Positions 26,162 to 38,189 of a stretch of 64,000 nt of DNA are shown here, piece by piece; position 1 is the first letter of the stretch, and every line of letters begins with the position of its first letter. The notes under the pieces are model-generated. The model was not told the DNA's origin, did no database searches, and saw nothing but the letters and a program-made list of their open reading frames with translations. The stretch covers positions 3,193,950 to 3,257,949 of the forward strand of contig JACDOX010000082.1 of the NCBI GenBank assembly GCA_014549065.1, given 5' to 3'. The translations under genes and the position numbers were made by a program. The stretch is from Cardinalis cardinalis. Taxonomy: Eukaryota; Chordata; Aves; Passeriformes; Cardinalidae.

Positions 26162-26775
26162 TATAAAAAATGCGTATTTTATGATTGGCTTTTCGCAGAT
26201 ATTAAAATGAATATTATATGTGTTATGTTAGAAAGTTACGCTGTATTAATTCTCTTAAGTAGCGTGTTAAATATAGTTTTAGGTTATAACAAAATAGAAA
26301 CTGTCCTATATAGGATACGTTTTTTTCTAAAGAAAGGACTCGCACTGAGATAGCAGCCACAGGACACCTAAAGCTTTCAGAGAAAGAGAATTTATTGCTC
26401 CATTATCAGAAGAAGCGAACTTCTTCCCGCTTCGCTCAGCCAGGACGACGCCAGCAGGATTAAGAGGAAGCTGACAATGACCAGACAGACTCTTGTTTGA
26501 ATGGAATTTATGCATCATGTATGAGATGTATGAATATGCAATAGGCTATTGTTTTTAAGGGTTAATCCTCTGTTAACAGGTGTCCTTTTTCGGGCTTATG
26601 TTGCCCAGAAAAAGGTACCGGGACTGTCTGTAACGCTTTGTTTCTATTGTCTCATATTGTCCTAATTCAAATTGTCCAAATTATTATTATTCTAATTATA
26701 TTGCTATTTTTATAACCATTTTATTATCATTAAACTTTTAAAAATTTGAAAAACAAGTGATTGGCGTTTTTTACA
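26162..26775 (-). mobile_element. Solo LTR (family A, copy 1) upstream of PAXBP1
   Basis: This 614-bp element is flanked by TTAAA duplications (26157-26161 and 26776-26780). On the minus strand it starts TGTAAAAAACGCC and carries AATAAA (complement of 26391-26396). The other end is TATAAAAAATG, so the terminal CA appears mutated. A closely similar 614-bp copy lies at 59277-59890 in the same orientation. No internal retroviral genes flank it, so it is a solo LTR. Confidence 0.8.
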
Positions 26776-27909
26776 TTAAAGAAAAGGTTCATCATGCAAG
26801 ATGAGTTTGTTATATAAAATTTGTTTTTCTATACCAGACGTAGATGCGTTTTGGAGACATTGCTCTGGAAAAATTCTGTGAGCTTCTAATGCAATACCTC
26901 TATAGCACAAAGCCATATAAAGTAAAATTGGTAGTGGGTTCTTGGTATCCGCTGGGAAGCTCACCACAATATCAGAGCTGTGGATTTCTGTAGTTGGGGA
27001 TTTTTTGCTCCTTCCAGGAAAAAATCCTGCAGTGCTTACTTGGGCACTGGAATAAAATGTCTTTTGCACCAGCCTTATTCAGAACACTACAGTGGCAAAA
27101 CTAACTAGAAATTTAATTTGCTCTGTAAGAAAGCCCATGGATTTATTAACCACATTTCTTCCCAACAAGGCCAGCATACATACATCCTCAGCTACTGCTG
27201 CATGTGTGAATTTTTGGACACCGGTGTCATGGTAATGGGGAATTACTGTGATTTCAGCACATTTTTTACCAGAGGGCAGCAGAACTTTGCTGAAGATTAT
27301 CTACATTTCATTTTTCCAGATTTTGGAGAAAGCCTTGGTAACATTTAGAAATCAATATATTTGTGTGTATTGGCTTTTTTTTTTTAACAGCACTCTCCTA
27401 TGTAGGATTGGTGAGTTGCTAGTTTGTGAAAGCAAGGTTAGCTCTCTTGCAGAGACAGCTGGATAAGGGCAGATGACATTAATTATTTGCCTGTGTCTGT
27501 AATAGACAGTCATGAGAGGTATCACTGGAAATATTTGTAATTTGGAGAAAAAGGCTTATGGTTGCCAAGGTGCTGACAAAGGAAACAATGTCTTTACAAC
27601 AGCTGATTCAATTGTTCTCTGGCTGAGTTAAATGGAGTTTGGTACCCAGCTTGCAAACACCAGCATGCTTAAATCTATTTGCAATTGCAAATTGACCCCA
27701 TTAATTCCATTGTTATCACATTGCTGATTTCAGTGGTAAAGCTCACAGTAATGGATGTTGGGCATGTATTTAAGTCTTCTGAAAAATTAAATTTTTCTTC
27801 CTAGCAAAACTGCTCCATCACTGATTACAGTTATATCAGTATGACTATTTAAAATAGAAATCTTCAATGGTTCCTCAGAATCTTGACAGCCATTCCCCTA
27901 AGTGCACAG

Positions 27910-28085
27910 AGAATCATGGAATTCCCGATTGGTTTGGGTTGGAAGGGCCCTTAAAGACCACTCAGTTCAATCCCCCCTGCCATGGGCAAGGACACCTTCC
28001 ACTGGACCAGGTTGCTCCAAGCTCCATCCAGCCTGGCCTTGGACACTCACAGGGATGGGGCAGCCACAGCTTCTCTGGGCAGAAG
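27910..28085 (-). mobile_element. CR1 LINE 3' end
   Basis: Plus strand reads GAATCATGGAATTCCCGATT then GGTTTGGGTTGGAAGGGCCC and on to CACAGCTTCTCTGGGCAG, the standard inverted CR1 end. It lies between PAXBP1 and the C21orf62 pseudogene. Confidence 0.88.
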
Positions 28086-28442
28086 TTTTCTTATATTTTT
28101 TCTCATTGGCTTGGATTCTTCTGCAATGGGAGCTACATGGTTATGCCTTTTTCTGTCTGAGGCACAATCTTAAAACAAAATTTATCTGCAGATTTTAATT
28201 GTCGGCCTAGAATATATAAACAAAAAAAAAAATCTAACAATGCTTTGGAAAACAGTTGTTTCACATTTATTTTGTTCATTAAGAAAGACTTTGCTGAATT
28301 AATCTGATGAGTCTCTTACTTCAAACACCTCCTTGTGGAGTTCTCTCACATCTCCCTAACACATCCTCCTGGACAAACCAGACAAACCTAAAGGCATCCC
28401 ATCACTCTTAGCAGCCTCCCATGCCTCTCACTACTGACTGTG

Positions 28443-30152
28443 TTAAATAACTCTGTAAATGAATGTTACAACATAGCTCTCATTGTCTGAAGTCAAGAAA
28501 ACATTAGAGTACAGCAGGCTGGGAAAGGGCTTAATGATACTAGAGACATTTTCCACACTGTATGACTTCAGCAATGAATATCCATTGAAAAGTAAGAGAT
28601 ATCCAGAAAAAAAAAAGTGCAAGCTTTTGCCCGTCTTTGTTGTGCACCTCAAGCAAGTCTTCTTTGTCATTGTTGCTGCTGCTGGAGATAGTTACGCTCT
28701 GCTCTGGAAATTGTCCCTTGACCTTGTTTACCTGGAGCTTTCAAAGTCCCCAAATGTCCAAATATTCCATTGGCAGAGGAGTGGTGCCAGAGAAGGACAG
28801 CTTCAAATCCCTGTAAGTCTCTGTCCGAAGTTTCTCTCATCTGCCTCACGATTGTCATGAAAAAGGACAGAAACCGAGAAAGACCCTGTTTGGAATCCTG
28901 GTCCTTTTGGAGATAGTTGCTTGCCAAGATCCTGAGGCCTGAGTGGAGCTTCTGGCTTGCCAAGCTATTGTTCACAGGTGTGTTTGCTATATGCAACGCT
29001 GAACCCAGTGAAAGGAGAAGGGGCACTTTGCCCTTTCTTTGCCTGCGCCCATTCTTCGCAACAATAGCCCTGGAATTTCCCCACCTCTCAGCTTGGCTGG
29101 ACTTTTCTGAGGTAGCCTTTGGTGGTCCCTGCGCACGACTCTTCATCTGTTTTACAACCACTGTGACGGACAGACTGGGATGGGAGAAGCCTCTCCTTCA
29201 AGGACTGAGACATGAAACCCCTATATAGAAAAGCTCCCCCTCCTCCCAAGGACTGAGACTGAAACCCCTAACCCGGGGGAGGTGTGTGGGGAAGGTGAGC
29301 TGACCAAAGCAAGATGTTTGCTTGCAGGTGTGGCCATTGGACCAAGAAGACAATGGTTCTTGCCTACTGCTGAGAACATGGACTGTTTGTACCCTTTCTC
29401 AAAGCCTTCTATTTTTTCCCTCAGCAATTTCAATGGACTATTATTTATTACATTTGATTCGATTTCAAGACTTGTCCCCTTCCCCCATCAAAAAAGGACT
29501 ATAATAGAAGCTTGAGTTGACCAGTATCTCTGAGATATCCCCTGATGTGACCAGGGGAACTCTGTCAGCTGAACTTCTAAGGACTTTGTCGTTCTATGTT
29601 TGGTAGCTATATACCTTCCTTTCTCTCCCTCCCTCTCTTTTCCCTATTTTTTCCTTTTCCCCCAATTCTTCCCCAACGCATTTTGCTGTGGTCATTCAAT
29701 AAAGGTGCATTTGTTTCTGATTAGTACTGCAAATCCCCTTGCTGCGTCAGTTTTTTGCACTCTGAGATCAATTAACGAACCATCACAAAACCTGTTCATA
29801 ATTATGGATTGTGACAATCCCACACCTCAGCTTGTGAAGCTGAGGACCATCTCCAGCACAGAGAGGTGTCTGTGAACCAGATGGTCAGGTGGCTGTTGCA
29901 GGTATTTTTTTCCATGGTAGAAAGCAGCACTGTTTTGCAGTTGCACATCAAGTTTGCCAGGCAGTAATTGCAGTCACAGATAGGCACGGAACAGCTGCAG
30001 TTGCGAATTGTGTTTTCCTTAGTGAAAATTAGCGTGTGGTTCTTAGGACTTCTCACAAAACTGATGTGTATGCCAAGGAATCTGGCCAAAATTAGAGCCA
30101 GACAAATGGAGAAAGCAGGGTAGGCTATTGGCTTCATTAGCACTGGTGCCAA
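28443..30152 (-). pseudogene. C21orf62: C21orf62 orthologue, disrupted by an LTR, frameshifts and a stop
   Basis: Mammalian C21orf62 lies beside PAXBP1 on the same strand, as here. From the ATG at 30152 the frame gives a hydrophobic signal-like segment, then family motifs such as HTLIFTKENTIRNCSCS and HLTIWFTDTS. After TDTS an extra CT (29858-29865) shifts the frame; the next homologous stretch (VLEMVLSFT) is in another frame. About 1.0 kb of LTR follows (roughly 28816-29829). Homology resumes with DLKLSF, LPMEYLDIWGL, then an in-frame TGA (28741-28743) where the family has Lys/Arg. It continues through QVN and FPEQS, shifts frame at a run of ten A (28607-28616), and ends KSYSVENVSS ... NESYVVTFIY with TAA at 28443. 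The C-terminus is still readable, so loss looks fairly recent. Alternatives are assembly error for the small lesions, or use of only the first part. Confidence 0.85.
28816..29829 (+). mobile_element. Solo LTR inserted in C21orf62 coding sequence
   Basis: The block between the two halves of C21orf62 homology has LTR traits in plus orientation: a TATATAG at 29222-29228, an AATAAA at 29698-29703, and TGTGA (29162)/TCACA (near 29788) inverted ends around the better-defined part. No gag, pol or env homology was seen. The left 340 bp may be the U3 part of the same long LTR or a second element. A target-site duplication could not be fixed, so the boundaries are set by where gene homology stops. Confidence 0.65.
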
Positions 30153-33100
30153 GCTGCCAAGTGTCTCCCCCTTTTACTGAGTGATTTATACCACTTATCT
30201 TTACCTACTGAGAAAAAGCAATTTCTTTATAATACTAAAGATCTCTCAATGGTTAATATTACTTTGCTTTTCCACTCATTATCTGTCACATCTATTTAGA
30301 GCCATTTCACAGTTCTGCATTAAGGAGAAAGCACAACTACACTGATTTAGAAAACAGATGGTGACTAAAGTTTGGGATTCCTTCTTCATTCTTCTTTTGT
30401 TCTAAATGGTTTCATCTGCTTATAAGACAGCTTGGACACATTCTTCTCTATGCAGACAGCTCTTTGGCCTGGCCTGTGCAGAGGTAAGGACAGGACAAGG
30501 AGTTGTGCAGGACAATTCCTGCTTGTTTCTCCTTTCTGCTTTCTTTGCTTCCAACCAGACAGGGGTGACAAAGGACCCTGTTTCTCCACTTCCCTGAGTG
30601 AGGCAGTCTGAGAAGGGCTGGAAGTGATAGTTTTGTTTTATACCTGAATTGCTAAGTAACATTGTGATAAGCTTTCCCTTAAACTGGTGTGGGACATACT
30701 GGGAAAAGGGAGGGAGGGAGGGAGAGCAGTTAAGGGCAGAAGTGTTGCTGGGCACAGCACGTATCTTTCTGAGCTATGTGAAGTGCTGATGAAACCTGAT
30801 TTTGATCCATGTGAAGCTACATCTGCTCCAGCCTTAGTCTGTAAGTTTTGAGGACCAGGGACCACGTCTCATTATGTCTTGCACAGCAACTACTATAGGA
30901 TAGATCCAGGCTTTTTCAGTTGCTCTGCCCCCGCTTCATTTACCCTTCCAAAGCAAAATAGCAGCTCCACACATACCTATGACAATGGAGCAAGTTCCCA
31001 TCCCAGCCATGGGCCACCTCAAATAGCTGGGAGCATTTTTGGTGGGATTCTTGGATTCTCAGTTGCCAGCCCTTTGGTTTTCAGAGTGGAGTTGAATTTT
31101 ACCAGGAGCATCTGTGTTTTCCTGACATATTATTATATGATGCTACAGCCAATGAAGTACAGTGTAGTTTCTTAACAGAAATTATAAAGATATTGGAAAG
31201 TTTGTCTAATTTGATGTAATTGGTTTGGAGCACCAAGAAGCATTAGAGACAAATTTTGATCAAAGATGACAGGTTCTAATGAAAGCGGCAGCAGAGCACA
31301 TGATGGATAGAATTTGGTCCTTATCATGTAAAAAGACTGATTCACATCCAGAATGTTTGTTTGCAGCACTTCAGAAAACATGGCAGTACACTTAGTTTTG
31401 TAGATTTCTGTTATTAATATTCTTGTTCCTGTTTGTCCAATTCCTGTTCCTTTTTGTTTTCGTATCTCATTGCTCATTACTGGAAATCTCTTTTTCCAGT
31501 AAACTGTTCTTATCTCAACCCATGAGCTTTGCCTTTTATGCCTCCAGTTGGAGGTGGGGGAAAGGGAGCATGGGAGGCTTTTTCAGTGGGAGTACTGAAG
31601 TGGAGAATACCATTCCCAAACCATGACAAAAGGATGAAGATATTTAAGTTTTTAAATCAAATATTTAATCCATGTTGTGGAACATACCAGAAATTCCAGT
31701 CCAGCTGCTGGCTGATGTTTACCTCCAAAGGTCAGACTCACACAAGCTGTGGCTGTTGCGGTATCATTATTGCTAGAAATGTTTCCACTATCTAAGCATT
31801 TAATCACATTGGAAATCCTATTTCTAGATCTCCACACTGCTTATTTTCTCAGTCCTTAACAGTAGCTAACAGTTGTGATAGACCAGAAATTTGTAATATC
31901 AACAGTTTCACAGCTAAATTAAATTATTTGGATATCTCTGTGTTAGAGGCACTATTTGCAAGAAATCCTAGACAATGTTGGCAACATGAGTTTGGACCAA
32001 GTAAAAGAGATTCAAACTCCCACCTGTGTCAAAAGGAGTGATACTGCTTTTTCCACTTAACATTTGAGGGCTTAACATTCATCAAACATTAGACTAAAAT
32101 GCTTTGATGCATCCTCAGTAGTTTTAACTCTTTTTTCTCAGTACCTGAAGAGTGGAGAACGTTTAAAGTTCTCTACTGGTTTGCGGCCAACCAATCAGGC
32201 TTAGCTAAGGTGATAACAGTTGGGTTCCATCCATCTGAATGCAAGCAAAAGTCTAAATTCTGGCATTCCAGGAAATTTAAACTCCAGAAATATGTCTATT
32301 CTTCTCTGTTCCCTGCAAATCAGAACCATTTCTATCCAGTTCTCAGGATTAATTTCTATGTGGCTTTGGTGAGGGATATGCAAGAAGTTAAATATATGTT
32401 GCGGGTTATATGTCTGTGAAGTGTCAAAGTCACCTGCAATGCATCTTTTCTTAAGCTAACAACTGTCTGCAGAAAAATATGCATTATATGGGTCTTAATC
32501 AAACCACATTGCTGTCTCCACTGCTTAAAGCTTGGAAAATTATTTGCTTTCGTTTTTAGGGATGGGAGAACTGCCTTCAGTAGGGCTCTTGGAGATACAC
32601 AGAGCCCTTTTTTGTAATATTATCATTAAGATGAAATAAAATATGGGATGATTTTCTTGCCTGTCGTAGTTCTGTTCTCCATCATCTCCAAAATTTAAAA
32701 ATGAAGTATTTCAGAAAACTGGAGAATATGGTGTGTATGGTGCATCTTTCCACCATGGTCGCTCTCTGAGTATTACCCACTTCCCTTAACAGAGATAATT
32801 TATCTCTTGAACTCACCAGAATAGTTTTAGGCATAACCTATAGAAATGCAGAGAATGCAGCAGATTATGCTAAATGTCAAGATTTTCTATGCAATTTTCT
32901 CAGAAAGCTGGTGGGTATACTTTCTTCTCTTCCCTAATTTTTCAATAAAATTTAGCTAGACTTCCAGTATTATCAGTACTACTATTCAAAGTCTCATCCA
33001 CCTGAAACAATAGATTTTACAACTGGCTTCCATAAGCTATTTGACATGTCTTTATGTAATGTAGCAGGTATAGAAGTTCTGTAAAAATCATAGAAGCCCT

Positions 33101-36100
33101 TTTCAGCTTTCTAGTTTATCTTAGAAGAATTTTGAACTCAGGAACTCAGGAAACAAGAATAGGATTTCAAATCTGAACTTGGCAAATTATCTGGATGCTC
33201 TTTGCTCACTGATGGGTAACCAAAACCTACCTGCTTTTATGCATCTATTCTGATGAAAAGAATAACTCCTTTGTCTACAGAAGCTCAAGCTAAGAGACAG
33301 CTGGTTTTTCTTTTATTTCCATATAATTGTCCAAGACAGCTGGTTTAGACCATTATTCTTGTCCAACCTTATACCCAGTGTTCATCAATGCTTGAAAGTG
33401 GCGGGAGTAATAAAACTGGTAGCACATTTGCATACCAAAAGGGATTGAAAACTGGATCCCAGAAACTACCTGCAGCCTGCAGTGCTGGCCTGGGAGGGGT
33501 AAGGCCACTGCTGCTTTGCAGCTGGAATCTTTGCAATAGAGAGAGGAGAAGGGAAGCTGCATTCTCTGCTTAGCAACAAGCAAAAATACCATTTATTTGA
33601 GGGAAATACTTCTGGTAGCAAAAACCTGCTTCTGAAAAAAAACTATTTTGAGAGATCCAAATGTAGTAAATGATTTGTTCATTTTTTTGTCCTGAGTGGG
33701 AGGCCTCTCAAGCAAAAATCAGACTAGATATAAATAGCAGCAGAAAATTATTTGTTTGATTGTTTCAGCCATGCACAATTTTAGATGTGTATTCTCCATC
33801 CAGCATGGAAACCCATGGTTTATTATGTGTTATCCCAAAAGTTTTCTAGCACAAGATTCCATCCCTGCTCCTCTTGCTTCACAGGTTTTGACTGCTAAAG
33901 GAGATTTTCAGTGTTTGTTTAGTAGTAGCATCATTTCAGGTTTTTTTAATCTGCTTTGATAATTCTACTTTTTTTTTCTTTTCCCTCTAATTGCAGGTCT
34001 GTGCATTAAGAAAACTGCAAAAAAGCAATAAAAAGCCTTTGACTATCGTGTGTGAGAATGCTACTGTCACAAGGAAAGTTTATCCTATTCAATGGAAGTT
34101 CCAAGCCTATAAAATTGATATCTTCCATTCTTTCTTCAGAAAAAAACTAAACCCCTCATTCATCACTTGTGCTAACATATGCCTATCTGAAAGTGACGTA
34201 TGAAGCAAAGAGTTGTTTAAATCTCGAGTAGTGTACACAGGATGAATAGAAAACCCATCTAATTTAGATTAAAATGGCATTTTAAACTGAGCAGGTGTTA
34301 AAATACAAGATTACAGGAAAATGCAATGAGTCAGTCCCTGAATATACCTAATCTGACTAGCTACATAATCTGATCAGAAAGCCCTAGGGAGACTGTGGCC
34401 TTAAGGAAAACAAAATGCTGGATTTGCTGGTTTTACTCTATGAGAATTTTAGGAATTCCCTAAGTGGCCTGATGGCTGAGAGGAATTTTGTTTTCAGTCT
34501 CTTTGCTTAAACAAATACTGTACTTATTTAGGTAGTCCATAAATAAATTGAGGCAAATAAGTTTGTGATCAAAGCTGAAGTTCTACAGCCTTTCAGGCTG
34601 CAGCATGGTTCATTCTTGTTGTCAATAGCTTGAAAATGATATTTGTGTCTGCTTGTGCAGCTGAAGCCTGGGCTACTGGCATTAGGTTGTAGAGGTGGAG
34701 TGCTCAAGGGTAGTGGAACAAATTCCTTCCCAGCAAGATAAAAATGCAAGATAAAACAGGCAATACTGTAGCACTGAACTTGAACAACACTCTGATCCTT
34801 GAAATGTTAACTGTATGGGTGTTTTGATTTTCAAGTGTACACAGACTCCAGGAGAGGCAATTAATCTATAAACATCTCTGTAAAATCCTCAAGCTTGTCC
34901 ATCCTATGCAGAGCTTCTGTCCACAGCAGAGGCAAACTGTTACAGCAGGAAAGGCTGTGACATGGACCTGCAGAGAGGCAGAATAACAGGAGAAAACTCA
35001 AGGGAAAGGAGGAAATCTTCTCCTCCCAAAGAATTGGGAGTGGTGATATCTCCCTTTTTCCCCCAGATGAAGGTCAGCCTCAGCAGGTCACAGCCTGATT
35101 ATTCCCAACCCTGAGAGAGCAAAAAGGAGGCATGTGCAAGAATTTAATTTTCATGCTGTGTTTCATACATGCAGCTTGCACTTTTCTTAATAAAGAGTAG
35201 GAGGCCAGGATGAGTGGCAGGATTTGCTTTGCCAGAACACACCTGGAGCTTTTCCAGCTTGGAGGTGTGCACAGTGCATGCTGTCTGGGAAGGCAGACAC
35301 ACATTGACCTCAGTATTCACATTTGAATTGCATCAGGATAAGCATTTTCATAAATGAAAAGTGAGAAGGAAGTGTTATAAAGCTTTACCAGCACGGGAGG
35401 ATAGAACTGTTTTGCACAGATGTAAGGCAGAATGATTGGTGGAGCTGTGTTCCCTGGGATTTAAAGTCCAAGTATTCAAAAAAACCCCACAAGTCTATAT
35501 CCATGCATAAAGCATGAATGTGCAGGCTCACAAATACACAACTGTATTTTCATACAAGGAGTGCTTTTGTAATTGTAAGGTATGCACAGTCAAAGCCCTG
35601 TTTATTCATGTGTCCTGAGAAAGGGACAAACTTCTGGGAGGCCAGCTGTCCCAAGGATGGGTGGTCAGCACTGTCCAAAAACCAGAGCTACCTTTGGTGG
35701 CTCAAGCTGAGCACTTCAACACTAAAGTACTTACATTTATTTTCTAAAGACCTTTTTAAATTTTCTTTTTTGTATGTCAAACCAACTACTCCCTGAAACA
35801 AGGGCACTTACGCTGAGTGAATGTTAGGAAATAAAGTTTGACAGCAACTTTGGTTATTTCCCAGTACCCTTTCTAACGTGACCTGGACAAAAGTTCAAGT
35901 TAAACATTACATGAAACTAAATATTACCTAATCTCAAAACATAATGCTGAAAATTACAGTCTATAGTAGCACTTCACTTTCTATTGTTCAGATCCTACGT
36001 TAGGGAAAAAAAGTTAGAGCAGAAAGGTGCATGATCAAAAAGCTGGTATGAAATATTAGTCATCACTAAGAAGCTGGAGAATGAAACTCTGGAGCAGGGC

Positions 36101-36764
36101 ACCTTGGGGCAGAAAATCTCAGCTCTGTTCACTCAGATAGTGAATGTTGTCATTGCCATTGAGACTCCAGAGCTATATAGAAATAGTATATTTACTTTAG
36201 TTTATCCTTACTGTATCACTGACTTTATTTATAAATTAAATGGCAGAATAAAACAGAGGTCCTAGATGCTCTTTCCTTGAGCCTTCTTTTCCAATGCTCT
36301 TCTTAAGGCAGTTTTAATTAAATAAAATGTCTCAAATCCTCTCAGCTGGAATAATTCCCATGAAAATTCCTGTCCCCTTTTAAGATTTGCCAAAAGGAGT
36401 CTTTGCAAAATGGAGCAAAATCACTCCACCATTCCTTGGGGTTATTATTCAGAGAACTATTAATTATTACCTTAGGCATACAGATACAGTGTAGAAACAA
36501 TGGCAACACAGGAAAGGCAAACTTTGCAGAATCAGTTACTTCACCTCAATTACAAACATCAAATTTGAAACACAAATACCTGCTAGGAAGAATTATTGGA
36601 AAGGGAGAGAAACATCCTCATTCATAAAAATACAAGCTGTTAAATGTTTCTCTCTTATTTACCCCCCTCCTTTAGAGCCAAAACAGTGAGTTACTCTTCC
36701 TCTGGATGCCAGCAGATGGGTTTGTCCATCCAACTGGAGGGAGTAACTGGAAAGCCATAAGAGG
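30153..36764. other. Gene-poor intergenic stretch
   Basis: AT-rich DNA upstream of the C21orf62 pseudogene. Apart from an LTR fragment ending at 31627 I see no exon with protein homology. It may hold untranslated first exons of C21orf62, which cannot be recognised from sequence alone. Confidence 0.6.
31415..31627 (+). mobile_element. LTR U5 fragment
   Basis: It contains TTCTTATCTCAACCCATGAG and ends AAACCATGACA at 31627, the usual end of an avian ERV LTR. The related signature at 1061-1078 is on the opposite strand. The upstream portion is not clear. Confidence 0.5.
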
Positions 36765-37172
36765 AATGGCTGAGGTCACCTGGCTTGTTCAGCCTGGGGA
36801 AGAGGAGACTGTGAGGGGAAACTTCATAGCAGTCTGCAGCTTCCTCACAAGAGGGAGCAGAGGAGCAGGCGCTGATCTCTGCTCTCTGTGACCAGGGACA
36901 GGACCTGAGGGAATGGCCTGAAGATGAATCAGGGGAGGTTTAGGCTGGATATTAGGAAAAGGTTCTTCCCCCAGAGCGTGGTTGGACAGTGAGCAGGTTC
37001 CCCAGGGCTGTGGTCATGGCCTCAAGGCTGCCAGAGCTTAACAAGCATTTGGACAATGCACTCAGGCACAGGGTAGGATTGTTGGAGTGTTCTGTGAAGG
37101 ACCAGGAACTGGAAACAATGAACCTTGTGGGTCCCTTCCAACTCAGGATATTCTGTGACTCTATGAAATTTT
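36765..37172 (+). mobile_element. CR1 LINE 3' part
   Basis: The sense sequence has TTCAGCCTGGGGAAGAGGAG, GGCTGGATATTAGGAAAAGG and the terminus GGGTCCCTTCCAACTCAGG with TTCTGTGACTCTATGA. Confidence 0.88.
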
Positions 37173-37689
37173 CAGTCATAGCTTAGCAGAGGCATAACTG
37201 GCTCTCAACTGTTCAAACACTGTGTAGGCTTCTCCCCAATCCATAAGGAAAACACCACCTTTGTGGCATGTTTTATATTCCTGTTTTCACAGCAGAGTAC
37301 CTACTGAATGCTAGAATTTCTGCTGCTAGCCTAGGACTAACTGTCCTGAATAAGCAGTGAGATTATTTGCAAGAACTTATAAGCAGCTTCACAAGGAAAT
37401 GCAGTAGGACTACACTAAAAAAATCATGAGGCAACATGCTGTGGAGCAAAGGCAATCTAGTAGAGCACATGTAAGGAACAAAGACTAAGATTTGCTGTGA
37501 TTCAAATGAAAATATATTTGCTGCTTTTTCAAAAATAATGCCTGGCCTTTGCATGCTCCAGGTCCCTCTGGGAACAGCGGATAGTGATACTCTACATTGC
37601 AAGGCAAGATTACCATTGGTATTCTATTACCATCTGTATGGCAGTTGTCTTTTGTCAAGTGGGCAGTTTGCCTTATCTCTCTCTGAATG

Positions 37690-38170
37690 ATCACAATCAC
37701 TCCTCCCTCAGGAGGGGACACCTGCTGATAACAGGCTATTGAATGTCACTGCATGACTGATAAGAACTACAGCATCCCATTGGGAGATGCTCCACCCAGA
37801 GGGAGGAGCCAAGCATTGCTACCCAGATACAATCTGGAGGTACTGGAATAACTGCATGGCTTCTCCACTGGATTCCCCAGAGGAACAGTAGCTATCTCTT
37901 CTTCCACTAGATCTTTGGAGGAGGACTACACCCTTTTCTACAAGATCTCTGCTCCAGCAGAACCACACCTGACACTCCAGGAGGACTGCAGCCACAATTC
38001 CAACTGGACTGCTACCAACACCCTGGCCCACAGGGCGTCAGGTTAAGTTCTGACTCTGTCACTGTTGTTCTAGTGTACTGCATTGTTTTATTTTATCCTT
38101 TAATTTTCTTCCCTATTAAAGAATTGTTATTTCCTGCTCTCATATTTTTTGCCTGAGAGTCCCCTTAATT
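37690..38170 (+). mobile_element. LTR fragment, 3' part
   Basis: This block has features of an avian ERV LTR: GGGGACACCTGCTGATAACA near its left, a Pro/Ser-codon-like GC patch, a CCCTATTAAAG poly(A)-type region near 38115 and a U5-like TTTTGCCTGAGAGTCCC. The left limit is unclear and may extend to about 37470. Confidence 0.55.
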
Positions 38171-38189
38171 TAAAATTTATAGCAACTTA

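Noticed and set aside
28667..29161. A 164-codon minus-strand frame between the parts of C21orf62
   Set aside because: It joins LTR sequence to C21orf62 read in the wrong frame; the true homology (FPEQS, LPMEYL) is in a different frame.
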